A stretch of DNA of 45,884 nt, taken from assembly GCA_947454705.1 (NCBI GenBank), contig CANGKZ010000039.1:1-45884 (forward strand), given 5' to 3'. Every line of letters begins with the position of its first letter. The first letter of the stretch is position 1. This DNA comes from Verrucomicrobiota bacterium. Its GTDB lineage: Bacteria; Verrucomicrobiota; Verrucomicrobiia; Limisphaerales; UBA9464. The position numbers were made by a program, and so were the translations under genes. The notes beneath the pieces were generated by a model. It had not been told where the DNA came from. It searched no databases and worked only from the letters and a program-made list of their open reading frames with translations. Below, in pieces: positions 16,077 through 24,005 of this stretch.

Positions 16077-17765
16077 ATGACCCTGTTTCCTGTCGTCGAA
16101 CGCGAACTCCGGGTGTCTTCGCGCCGTTCATGGACTTACTGGGGGCGCTCGGTCTCCGGATTGCTGGCGTTGCTCATCACTGGTTGGATTCTGGCGCTGC
16201 AATCCATCGTCCAGGTTCGCACCACCGGACAGGCCCTGTTCAGCTCCATTTCCGTGCTCGCACTCCTCGTGTCCTCGATGGCCGGGGTGACCTACACCTC
16301 CGATTGCATCAGTTCTGAAAAACGCGAAGGCACGCTCGGGTTGCTGTTCCTTACCGACCTCAAGGGATTCGATGTCGCTCTGGGAAAGCTCACAGCGACC
16401 TCACTCGGAGCATTCTACGGGCTTCTGGCACTGCTGCCGGTGATGTCGATGGGCCTTCTTCTCGGTGGCGTCACGGGTGGGGAATACCTGCGGATGGTCC
16501 TGGTGCTCATTTCGACGTTGTTGCTCTCGCTCTCCATCGGACTCGCGGTTTCGGTCGTCAGCCGCGACGCGCTGCGCTCGGCGATGTCGTCGTTCGTGTT
16601 GATTCTCGCCGTGTTTTTCCTGATGCCGGTGGGCGGCATGCTGTTGGGCGATCTGTTGGATTACTGGGCGAAATCGGACAATCGGATCCGGAACTCGTTG
16701 GAGCATTCGATTGGATGGATGACTCCGCTCTTCGCCTACTCCCAGGTGGCCGATGCGGAGTTCAAAAAGAATCCGTCGTTGTTTTGGAAAGCCGAGGCGT
16801 GGATCGGCGGGCTGGCTCTGGTGGTGTTGGTTTTTGCGAGCCTGCGACTGCCCCGAAGCTGGCAGGACAAGCGGACCGGCACCGCGAATGGAGGCTGGCG
16901 TGCGTGGCTCGATGCGTTGCGGTTCTCCTCGGTGGAATCCCGCCTCCAGACCCGGCGCACCTGGCTGGATCACAATCCCGGTGCGTGGTTGTCCACCCGG
17001 TACTGGCTGCGGTCGGCTTCCGTGTGGGCCATGCTTTTTCTCCTCGTTCTCGGCTTCGCGTACGGGGGCTGGCGCGCGGGAAGCGGTTGGTGGAATACGG
17101 GAATCTATCTCGCCTCTTCCATTCTCCTGCACCTGATTCTCAAGGTCTGGATCGCCAACGAAGCCCCACGCCAGTTCATCGAAGATCGTAGGACCGGTGC
17201 GCTGGAGCTCCTGCTCACCACGGCGTTCGATGTGCCGGAACTTCTCGCCGGACGCCGCATCGCACTCATGCGGCAGTTCGGCGCGCCGATCGCGATCGCG
17301 CTGCTGTTTGATGCGATCTTCCTGATTTCGTCGCTCCGGGTGGAAATCTCCGGCAGCGATGAACAGCTCATGTGGACCTTCCTGTGGCTGCTCCGGATGC
17401 TGTTCCTTCCACTGGATGCGGTGACCCTGTTCTGGCTGGGAATGTGGAAGGGGATGACCGGGACCGGAAGCCGCGCGGCCTCCGGCGTGGTGGGACTCGG
17501 GCTCGCGCTTCCGGTGGTGGCGACGCTGATTCTCTACACATTCCTCGGGATGGCATCGGTGGCGGGACAAACCAGCTGGGTGACTCCGATGCTTCTGCTC
17601 TGCATCTGGGCCGTGATTTGTGGATTGAACTCCTTCATCTGGATCTCCCGGTCGCGTCGGATCGTGGTGAACCAATTTCGGGAGCTGGCCCATCATCGTC
17701 CCGATGGCCGGGCATCGTGGTGGTCCCGTTTGTGGAAACGTTCCAAGGCGGGTAGTGTGGCTTAG
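16077..17765 (+). CDS. ABC-2 type permease 3 (internally duplicated)
   Basis: The start is the ATG at 16077 (562 residues, MTLFPVVERELRVSSRR). The earlier in-frame start at 16029 adds a segment with no family counterpart. Motif one is SSEKREGTLGLLFLTDL near residue 78 and motif two is EDRRTGALELLLTTAF near residue 369. Both follow a hydrophobic helix and are 291 residues apart. The central loop (RRTWLDHNPGAWLSTRYWL) matches a comparable basic, Pro-containing linker in permeases 1 and 2 (NPVRWL), which marks the boundary between the two halves. The gene begins 54 bases after permease 2, consistent with co-transcription. Function within the transporter is inferred from family and position. Confidence 0.82.
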   Translation: MTLFPVVERELRVSSRRSWTYWGRSVSGLLALLITGWILALQSIVQVRTTGQALFSSISVLALLVSSMAGVTYTSDCISSEKREGTLGLLFLTDLKGFDVALGKLTATSLGAFYGLLALLPVMSMGLLLGGVTGGEYLRMVLVLISTLLLSLSIGLAVSVVSRDALRSAMSSFVLILAVFFLMPVGGMLLGDLLDYWAKSDNRIRNSLEHSIGWMTPLFAYSQVADAEFKKNPSLFWKAEAWIGGLALVVLVFASLRLPRSWQDKRTGTANGGWRAWLDALRFSSVESRLQTRRTWLDHNPGAWLSTRYWLRSASVWAMLFLLVLGFAYGGWRAGSGWWNTGIYLASSILLHLILKVWIANEAPRQFIEDRRTGALELLLTTAFDVPELLAGRRIALMRQFGAPIAIALLFDAIFLISSLRVEISGSDEQLMWTFLWLLRMLFLPLDAVTLFWLGMWKGMTGTGSRAASGVVGLGLALPVVATLILYTFLGMASVAGQTSWVTPMLLLCIWAVICGLNSFIWISRSRRIVVNQFRELAHHRPDGRASWWSRLWKRSKAGSVA

Positions 17766-17805
17766 CCCCCACCGTTGATCTTCGCCGATTAAGCCGAGCT
17801 GCCGA

Positions 17806-19515
17806 ATGAATCCCGTATTTACCCTCATCGGACGGGAACTCCTGAGCGCGAGCCGCAAGCCGGCCACCTGGCGTGCCCGAATTTCAGTGGCGGCCATGGG
17901 AATCCTCGGAGCGTTGGCCCTGGTGGGAATGTCAGGCTCCGCTCCGGTGGCACCGAATGCGATGGGGGCCCAAATGTTTCTTCAGCTGACCCTCGCCGGC
18001 GGGCTCTCCGCCCTCGGCCTTGGGGTGATGCTGACCTCGGATTCGATCAGCTCGGAGCGACGCGAGGGAACGCTGGGGCTGCTCTTTCTGACCGACCTTT
18101 CCGGTTGGAGCGTGGTTCTGGGCAAGGCCGGGGCTGCGGTGGCGGGATCGGCGTATGCGCTGATGTCCATGCTCCCGATTTTTGCCATCGGCTTACTCCT
18201 CGGAGGCGTGACGCTTGAGCAGGTCGGCATGCTCGCTGCGTCGCTGCTTAACACGTTGTTTGTTTCCACTTCAGTCTCCGTGTGGGTCTCGACCTGGTGC
18301 ACCAAGCCCCGTCAGGCCGCGGGGCTTTCCGCGTTGTCGTTGTTTGCGCTCTCCTCGATTCCGCTGGGGGCAATGTTCTGGCTGGGCAGCAATTCGCCGG
18401 TGACTGGATTGCCAATCGAAGCCGCGCTGGCCGCGATGATCAGTCCGGTCCTGCCGCTGGCGCTGTCGGTCATGCCTCGCGGATCTGTGGGAGGCATCTC
18501 CTTCGTTCCCTCCGGCATCCTGCCCCTTGATCTCTGGGCGTGGTTCCTGGCCGGGCTCGTGGTGCAGCAGGGAATCGCGTGGGCGTTGCTCGGCTGGGCC
18601 GCAGCGAGAACGCGCACCGTCTGGCAGGACGCGCCGGTGCGAAAGTTTTCGGTTCAGCTGAAGAATCTCTGGAGCCACTGGACCCACGGTTCCGCCCCGG
18701 CCCGACGCGCGCTGCGGGAGAAACTGCTGGATCGCTCCTCCTACCTCTGGCTTTCGCAGCGCGAAATCTGGAAACCGTACCATCCCTGGATTCTGCTCGG
18801 GGCTTTGGGACTGCTGCTGGTCTGGCAGGAGTTCGTCATGCACCTGCCGTGGCGGCTGGATGAATGGATCCTTCCCATGGCCATGTCGGCTCAGATTCTG
18901 TTTTGCATTTGGATCATCACCGAGTCGGCCGCGCGTCTGGTGGAGGAACGTCACTCGGGATCGTTCGAGCTGCTGCTGTGCACGCCGCTGGATCGAGACG
19001 CAATCCTGCACGGCCAGTGGCTCGCGCTTCGGCGCATGTTCCTGCTTCCCATGTTGCTACTGCTCGGGGTGGACCTGTGGCTGATCTGCAACGAACGCGG
19101 CCCGGGCTGGGTCTTTCCGCCCAATCTTCCAAGTTTTCTACAACGATTTGTCCTCGGCATGCTGGTGTCGCTGCCTGCGGTTCGATGGGTCGCCACGCTG
19201 CTCGCGCTGCAGGGTCATACGATCCAGGCGCTCAGCTCGCGCACCATGTTTACGGTCTGGTTTGCGCCTGCGGCCCTTGCCCACGCCTTTGCCTGGATTT
19301 GTGAAATCCTGCGGACCCAGCTGGCCATCGGCGGGCTCCTGCCGGTGGAGTTTTGGGGTGGCCTGCTGATCTTTTGCGCAGGCGCGTGGATCACCGGAAG
19401 GCGCGCAAGGGAGCGGGTGCGACTCGAATTCCGCGAACTTGCCACGCAGACCAAATCACCTCGAACCGCAGGCGATTCGAAACCGAGGCCGATGCGACCT
19501 GCGAGGGGCGGTTGA
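17806..19515 (+). CDS. ABC-2 type permease 4 (internally duplicated)
   Basis: The 569-residue protein starts at the ATG at 17806 (MNPVFTLIGRELLSASRKP), 40 bases after permease 3. The first amphipathic motif is SSERREGTLGLLFLTDL near residue 82 and the second is VEERHSGSFELLLCTPL near residue 379. About twelve hydrophobic segments surround them. Motif one matches permease 3 at all but one position, which suggests recent duplication or strong constraint. The last 35 residues are basic and Pro-rich (TKSPRTAGDSKPRPMRPARGG) and should be cytoplasmic. The stop codon TGA at 19513-19515 falls within the first bases of a dispersed TTGAAG-rich repeat, so that repeat may have set the present C-terminus. 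Confidence 0.82.
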   Translation: MNPVFTLIGRELLSASRKPATWRARISVAAMGILGALALVGMSGSAPVAPNAMGAQMFLQLTLAGGLSALGLGVMLTSDSISSERREGTLGLLFLTDLSGWSVVLGKAGAAVAGSAYALMSMLPIFAIGLLLGGVTLEQVGMLAASLLNTLFVSTSVSVWVSTWCTKPRQAAGLSALSLFALSSIPLGAMFWLGSNSPVTGLPIEAALAAMISPVLPLALSVMPRGSVGGISFVPSGILPLDLWAWFLAGLVVQQGIAWALLGWAAARTRTVWQDAPVRKFSVQLKNLWSHWTHGSAPARRALREKLLDRSSYLWLSQREIWKPYHPWILLGALGLLLVWQEFVMHLPWRLDEWILPMAMSAQILFCIWIITESAARLVEERHSGSFELLLCTPLDRDAILHGQWLALRRMFLLPMLLLLGVDLWLICNERGPGWVFPPNLPSFLQRFVLGMLVSLPAVRWVATLLALQGHTIQALSSRTMFTVWFAPAALAHAFAWICEILRTQLAIGGLLPVEFWGGLLIFCAGAWITGRRARERVRLEFRELATQTKSPRTAGDSKPRPMRPARGG

Positions 19516-19546
19516 AGGGGTGAAAAGTTGAAGCGTTGAAGGGGAA
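19511..19546 (+). repeat. Dispersed intergenic repeat, copy 2 (short)
   Basis: GTTGAAGGGGTGAAAAGTTG followed by AAGCGTTGAAGGGGAATT matches the core of the copies at 6422-6476 (reverse strand) and 45275-45328. It starts at the last codons of permease 4 and supplies that gene's stop codon. Confidence 0.8.
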
Positions 19547-19568
19547 TTCGGGGCTGCCGCGAGCGCGG

Positions 19569-19775
19569 GCGTTTGAGAATAGCCCATGGCCTTCAGGCCT
19601 GGGTTCAGGATCAGTGGATGCCTTCGAGTCCCAGCGGGACGGCAGAGCCGCGTTTTTGTCGCCCCTCTGGGTATCGACCCGTGTTTACGGCCAATCGATT
19701 CATCTCCCGCCGCACCCGCGTTCCTCTCCCCCTCTGCATCAGCGTTCATTCGCGTCCATCCGCGGTTCGAACTGC
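19569..19775. repeat. Non-coding repeat-like mosaic between permease 4 and the exonuclease-family gene
   Basis: The gap 19516-19812 holds no supported gene. It contains an AATAGCCCATGGCCTTCAGG / CCTGGGTTCAGG segment, a TCCCAGCGGGACGGCAGAG segment, and a TTCATTCGCGTCCATCCGCG segment. All three resemble short sequences that recur between genes in many Verrucomicrobiota and Planctomycetota genomes as I know them. Small ORFs across it are in several overlapping frames and are not credible. Only one copy of each lies in this window, so the repeat status needs a genome search. Confidence 0.45.
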
Positions 19776-19812
19776 CGTGTTTCGGTTCGAGCCTGCAACC
19801 GGCTTTCCTGCT

Positions 19813-20763
19813 TCAACGATCTGGAATGCTCAGTTCGCAGACCACCGGACGGTGATCCGATCCGGCGCCCCAGTCGGGGCCGTTCCAGACGTAACTCGCG
19901 TCGCTCCGAAACCATGAGGTGATTCCCGGCGCGAGCAGGATGTAGTCGATGCGCGAGTAGGAATCCTCCTTCGCGTAGAAGTGCGTCCACGTCACACGCC
20001 GCTCGGGCGCGAGCTTCGAAGTCCGCAATGAACGCGGCGCCAAAGCGCGTTCCGCCGGCCGGGTGTCGAACAGACGCGTGCGGCCTTTTCCAAGAATGGT
20101 ACGCACCGGGGCGCTCGATGGGGCGTCGTTGAAATCACCGCACACCACGACCGCGGCATCAGGAGTGCGTTGGAGGGCGGCGTTGATGTGTCCCCGAAGC
20201 AGGCGGGCTTCCTCGGCGCGGAGCAGGGATTCATCGGCAGCACCGACGGGGCGGCGGGATTTTAGGTGCGCCGTCAGCAACGTAAGGCTGCGTTTGCCGG
20301 GCAATGCCAGGTCCACTTCGACGACCGCGCGGCTTGCATGAAAGCGCCGCCCCTCCAGCAGATAGCTGTCGTTGGTGTGGGGGCGGCGTTCCTGAATCGG
20401 AAACCGACTGAGGACGGCGACAAACAGATTCGTGTCCCAGCCTCCGAGGTGTTCCCGATGCGGGAGGTTCACCCCCCGGGCGGCGAGGGCGGATTGAAGT
20501 TGTTCGAGCGCTGCGGGCTCGCCGATTTCCTGGAGCGCGACGACATCGGGTTGGATCGATGCGAGGATCTCCACCACCGCGTCGCGCGATTCCTGGGGCT
20601 TCTCAGCCCGGTTGCCCCACGGACGGAGGTGGTAGTTCTCGACGTTGTAGGTGACGATGCGACACGGCGTGTCGGCCTGCAGCGCGACGGCTGCAAACGT
20701 CCAAAGCAACACGGCCGCCGCAGCGGCCGTGGCAAGAGGGCTTCGTAGTGTCCGGGGAACCAC
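19813..20763 (-). CDS. Secreted endonuclease/exonuclease/phosphatase-family protein
   Basis: From the GTG at 20763 the protein has 316 residues and an N-terminal signal segment (LATAAAAAVLLWTFAAVALQAD). An upstream GTG at 20844 would add 27 residues without family content. The fold's motifs are in order: RIVTYNVENY, the metal-binding glutamate in DVVALQEIGE, LLTAHLKSRR, VVVCGDFNDAP, and SYSRIDYILLAP with AGSDHRPVVCEL holding the catalytic Asp-His. Family members cut phosphodiester or phosphomonoester bonds in nucleic acids, sphingomyelin or inositides. The signal suggests a periplasmic or secreted enzyme, perhaps a nuclease for scavenging phosphate. The substrate cannot be read. Confidence 0.87.
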   Translation of the reverse strand: MVPRTLRSPLATAAAAAVLLWTFAAVALQADTPCRIVTYNVENYHLRPWGNRAEKPQESRDAVVEILASIQPDVVALQEIGEPAALEQLQSALAARGVNLPHREHLGGWDTNLFVAVLSRFPIQERRPHTNDSYLLEGRRFHASRAVVEVDLALPGKRSLTLLTAHLKSRRPVGAADESLLRAEEARLLRGHINAALQRTPDAAVVVCGDFNDAPSSAPVRTILGKGRTRLFDTRPAERALAPRSLRTSKLAPERRVTWTHFYAKEDSYSRIDYILLAPGITSWFRSDASYVWNGPDWGAGSDHRPVVCELSIPDR

Positions 20764-20832
20764 AACCCGAACCCTAGGCCGGGAAGTGGACGGGTCGAGC
20801 GGAAACCCGGGGTTACCCAACTTGGTACACCC

Positions 20833-20848
20833 CGGAGTTTGCACTCCG
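20833..20848. terminator. Small hairpin after accC
   Basis: CGGAGT, loop TTGC, ACTCCG forms a perfect six-pair stem nine bases beyond the accC stop. No T-run follows on the minus strand, so it may be only a weak terminator or a 3'-end stabilising hairpin. Confidence 0.4.
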
Positions 20849-20856
20849 CGCCGGGA

Positions 20857-22242
20857 TCAGGCGTTTTCCTGGATCAGCTCGCGGCGGGCCCCGCCCAGAA
20901 GGCGTTCGACGAAGTTCGTCGTGTAGGTTCCGCGGCGGAAGTCAGGATCCTGAAGGATGGCCTGGGAGAACGGGATGGTCGTCTTGACCCCGGTGATCAT
21001 GTACTCGCTGAGCGCGCGGCTCATCTTGTCCATGGCGTCGGCGCGATCCTTCCCGTAGGTGATCAGCTTTCCGATCATGGAGTCGTAGTGCGGCGGAATG
21101 GTGTAGCCGGCGTAGGCGTGCGAATCCACACGGACGCCGCGGCCGCCCGGGGCGTAGTACATTTCGATGCGCCCGGGGCTGGGGCGGAAGTCATCGAACG
21201 GATTCTCGGCATTGATGCGGGCCTCGATGGCGTGGCCCTTGAGGACCACATCGCCCTGCGAAATGGTGATCCGTTCGCCGGCGGCGATGAGAATCTGCTG
21301 CCGGACGAGGTCGATGCCGGTCACTTCTTCGGTGATCGGGTGTTCGACCTGGATGCGCTTGTTGACCTCGAGGAAGTAGAAGTTGCCGGTGTCATCGACG
21401 ATGAACTCGACAGTGCCCGCGTTGGTGTAGCCGGCTTCTTCGGCGATGCGCAGCGCGGCCTTGCCCATCTTCTTGCGGAGGTCCTTCAGATCCTTCCGGT
21501 CGAGCATCGGGGACGGGGTTTCCTCGATCAGCTTCTGGTTGCGGCGCTGGATGGAGCAGTCGCGTTCGCCGAGATGGATGATGTTGCCGCGGGTGTCGCC
21601 GAGGATCTGGAACTCGATGTGGTGCGGGTTCTCGATGAATTTCTCGATGTACACGCCGCTGTTGCCGAAGGCTTTTTCCGCCTCGGTTCGCGCGGTGTGA
21701 TAGCCCTTCACGAGGGACACATCGTTGTGCGCCGCACGCATGCCGCGTCCGCCGCCGCCGGCGACCGCCTTGATCATCACGGGATAGCCAATGCGCTTGG
21801 CCACGGCCAGGGCATCGCTTTCGGTTTCCACGAGACCGTCGGAACCCGGCGGGGTGGGAACGTTGGCCTTCTTGGCCAGGTTGCGGCTACTCGCCTTGTC
21901 GTGCAGGGCGTTCATGGCCGCGGAGCGCGGTCCGATGAAGCGGATGTTGCAGCTCTCGCAAACGTCGGCGAAGTGGGCGTTTTCGCTCAGGAAGCCGTAA
22001 CCGGGATGGATGGCATCGACGTCGGCGATTTCGGCCGCCGAAATAATTCGGTCGATCCTTAGGTAGCTGTCGGTGCTGGCGCCCTCGCCGATGCAGATGG
22101 CTTCGTCGGCGATCTGGACGTGCATCGAATTGGCATCGGCCTTCGAGTACACGGCGACCGTCTTGATGTTCAACTCGCGGCAGGCACGGATGACCCGCAT
22201 CGCGATTTCGCCACGGTTGGCGACGAGGATTTTTTCAAACAT
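20857..22242 (-). CDS. accC: Acetyl-CoA carboxylase biotin carboxylase subunit AccC
   Basis: AccC carboxylates the biotin on AccB with ATP and bicarbonate, the first half-reaction of fatty-acid synthesis. The 461-residue protein is full length. It begins [20 protein letters not shown], and shows the ATP-grasp glycine-rich loop in [36 protein letters not shown], the catalytic stretch [26 protein letters not shown], and [12 protein letters not shown]. The usual MN in FLEMNTR-type motifs reads VNKR here, a small deviation. It lies 149 bases after accB on the same strand with a hairpin in the gap, and the pair presumably form one transcript with aroQ. The start is the ATG at 22242 with no Shine-Dalgarno. 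Confidence 0.97.
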   Translation of the reverse strand: MFEKILVANRGEIAMRVIRACRELNIKTVAVYSKADANSMHVQIADEAICIGEGASTDSYLRIDRIISAAEIADVDAIHPGYGFLSENAHFADVCESCNIRFIGPRSAAMNALHDKASSRNLAKKANVPTPPGSDGLVETESDALAVAKRIGYPVMIKAVAGGGGRGMRAAHNDVSLVKGYHTARTEAEKAFGNSGVYIEKFIENPHHIEFQILGDTRGNIIHLGERDCSIQRRNQKLIEETPSPMLDRKDLKDLRKKMGKAALRIAEEAGYTNAGTVEFIVDDTGNFYFLEVNKRIQVEHPITEEVTGIDLVRQQILIAAGERITISQGDVVLKGHAIEARINAENPFDDFRPSPGRIEMYYAPGGRGVRVDSHAYAGYTIPPHYDSMIGKLITYGKDRADAMDKMSRALSEYMITGVKTTIPFSQAILQDPDFRRGTYTTNFVERLLGGARRELIQENA

Positions 22243-22349
22243 GCGGAAAAACGGAAGGGCAGGGGCCGGGGATTGATCCCGTCCGGCTCAGCGCACAACC
22301 CCCGGAATTCCGGAGGCGCGGCGCTGGAGGGAGGGGACTCACTGGAGTT

Positions 22350-22373
22350 GGGACGCCGCTTAGGCAGCGTCCC
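22350..22373. promoter_or_regulatory. Hairpin in the accB-accC gap
   Basis: GGGACGC, a ten-base loop, GCGTCCC forms a perfect seven-pair stem in the 149-base gap between accB and accC. A 12-base palindrome CCGGAATTCCGG lies nearby at 22302-22313. No T-run follows, so it may be an mRNA processing or stability element that sets the AccB to AccC ratio. Confidence 0.45.
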
Positions 22374-22391
22374 GGAATGCGGTTGATCAGG

Positions 22392-22868
22392 TCAGAGCGG
22401 GCGGATCTTGAACAAGGGCTGCCCGAATTCGACCGGCTTGGCGTTGTCCAAGAGGACCGAGGTGATGACACCACGCGCCTCGGCCTTGATCTCGTTCATG
22501 ACCTTCATGGCCTCGATGATGCAGACCACCGTGTCAGGGCCGACTTCGCTTCCGACGTCCACATAGGGAGCAGCATCGGGCGACGGGGTGCGGTAGAAGG
22601 TGCCGATCATCGGCGACTTGATTTCGGCTTCCGCAACCGCCGGGGCGGCGGGGGCGGCAGGAGCCGGGGCCGATCCGGCAGGGCGTCCGGCTGGGGCCGG
22701 GTTCGCGTACTCACCATCCTCCGAGTACGCAGCTGCGGGCAACGCGGCGAGCGTTCCGGCAATGGGGCGCTTCAATTTGATTTTGAAGTCCTTTTCTTCC
22801 AGTTCGAACTCCGAGAGGGAGTTCTTCTTCATCAGATCAATGATTGACTTGATTTCTTTCAGGTCCAC
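22392..22868 (-). CDS. accB: Acetyl-CoA carboxylase biotin carboxyl carrier protein AccB
   Basis: From the GTG at 22868 the protein has 158 residues and starts MDLKEIKSIIDLMKKNSLSE, the usual AccB beginning; the upstream TTG frame adds only ten unrelated residues. Residues 52-80 are an Ala/Pro-rich flexible linker. The biotinyl domain follows, with SPMIGTFYRTPSPDAAPYVDVG and the EAMKVMNEI motif, in which K122 carries biotin. The thumb-like stretch typical of AccB (TPSPDA) is present. The carrier moves between AccC and the carboxyltransferase AccA/AccD, which are not in this window. Gene order aroQ-accB-accC on one strand is common in bacteria. Confidence 0.96.
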   Translation of the reverse strand: MDLKEIKSIIDLMKKNSLSEFELEEKDFKIKLKRPIAGTLAALPAAAYSEDGEYANPAPAGRPAGSAPAPAAPAAPAVAEAEIKSPMIGTFYRTPSPDAAPYVDVGSEVGPDTVVCIIEAMKVMNEIKAEARGVITSVLLDNAKPVEFGQPLFKIRPL

Positions 22869-23068
22869 GTCGGATCCCAGGGTGGAATCCCGCAACACTG
22901 GAGCGGGATTCGGTTAGGTCGGTTAATCGTTTATCCTGGGCTCATCCCAGGCAGGCCGAAATGCCAAGAGGGGTTGGATTCGGCTTCGGTTCAAATGTCG
23001 GACGGACAGTAGGGAAAACTCGCACCGAAGGTCAAGTGAGGAGTCTGCTGGAAATGGCGTCAAACGTG

Positions 23069-23090
23069 AAAAATACGCGGGTTTACGCGT
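23069..23090 (-). terminator. Possible terminator/attenuator at the aroQ 3' end
   Basis: On the minus strand ACGCG, loop TAAACC, CGCGT is followed by ATTTTT. The stem has five pairs and the loop contains the aroQ stop codon, which would hamper folding while ribosomes are near. It could cause partial termination before accB. Confidence 0.4.
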
Positions 23091-23520
23091 TCACTTTAAC
23101 GCTAATCGCAGCATTCAAAGCGAGGAGATATGAGGTCTTGCCAAAGCCGGCAATTTGACCTCGGCAGACCGCGGCAATCAGCGACCGGTGCCGGAATTCC
23201 TCACGCGCATGGATGTTCGAAAGATGGATCTCCACAGCCGGAACTTCCGACGCGGTGATCGCGTCGCGCAGGGCCACACTCGTGTGGGTGTAGGCTGCGG
23301 CGTTGATCACCAGCGCATCGAACCGGCCGCGGGCCTCCTGGATCCAGGTGACCAGTTCGCCTTCGTGGTTGGACTGGCGAAAGTCGATCGACACTCCGAG
23401 CGATGCCGCCTTGGCTCTCACTTCCGACTCGATGTCGGCAAGGGTGGTGCGGCCGTAGATCTCCGGCTGACGCGTGCCCAGGAGATTCAGATTCGGGCCA
23501 TTAAGATACAGGATCTTCAC
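23083..23520 (-). CDS. aroQ: 3-dehydroquinate dehydratase, type II
   Basis: AroQ removes water from 3-dehydroquinate in the shikimate pathway. From the GTG at 23520 the protein has 145 residues and begins [20 protein letters not shown]. Family landmarks follow: the active-site lid region [21 protein letters not shown] with its catalytic histidine-bearing segment, [20 protein letters not shown] with the proton-donor histidine nearby, and [18 protein letters not shown]. The type II enzyme is a dodecamer unrelated to type I AroD. A GTG at 23529 is an alternative start adding three residues. Neighbouring accB and accC on the same strand make this the conserved aroQ-accB-accC order, here without efp or pepP between. 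Confidence 0.95.
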   Translation of the reverse strand: MKILYLNGPNLNLLGTRQPEIYGRTTLADIESEVRAKAASLGVSIDFRQSNHEGELVTWIQEARGRFDALVINAAAYTHTSVALRDAITASEVPAVEIHLSNIHAREEFRHRSLIAAVCRGQIAGFGKTSYLLALNAAISVKVNA

Positions 23521-23759
23521 AGGACGCACGGAGCATCGCGAAGCAGGGGGAAATGTCGAATCTCAATCCGGGAAGGGATCCTGCTAAAAAATTCACCACA
23601 AGCGACCGAAGTATTGACAGGAACGTCACACTCGAAACAGGTTGATGACGTTGGTAGGTGCTTTTCCCGGGAGTCCGGCGTGTTTACGTCGTTCGCGGGT
23701 TGCGAACAACAAGCCTCGGTTCGACCGGGAGGTGTGTAGTGGAAGACCTCTCGTTTGCC

Positions 23760-23921
23760 ATGACCAAGACCAATGAAGCGTTCACGGACCTTCTCCGTGA
23801 CCCCAAGCATCCGTTCCGTGCCTCTTCGGATCGCCCGAAGAAATCCCTCAAACATCGTTACGAACGCCGCAAGGCGCGCGAGTGCCTGAAGCGCGTGGCG
23901 TGGGATGATGACGAGGGCTGA
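23760..23921 (+). CDS. Small basic protein of unknown function (53 residues)
   Basis: The ATG at 23760 opens a 53-residue frame rich in Lys and Arg (DRPKKSLKHRYERRKAREC) with an acidic tail DDDEG. The frame continues upstream without a stop, but the residues there are of low quality. I recognise no family. Codon use (third-position GC) and a compact helical, charged composition suggest a real small protein, possibly RNA- or ribosome-associated, but that is a guess. It is preceded by a 239-base gap (23521-23759) that should contain promoters for this gene and for divergent aroQ. Confidence 0.5.
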   Translation: MTKTNEAFTDLLRDPKHPFRASSDRPKKSLKHRYERRKARECLKRVAWDDDEG

Positions 23922-24005
23922 TCCTCGGCCTGCAGGCTCTCGCATCCCTTCATCGACCGCAGACGCAGACTTGCGTCCCCGGGCTCCGGTGCGGCAAACA
24001 GTGGA

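Noticed and set aside
23614-23642. TTGACA as a -35 promoter box upstream of the small basic protein
   Set aside because: No acceptable -10 hexamer is found at 16-19 bases; likely chance.
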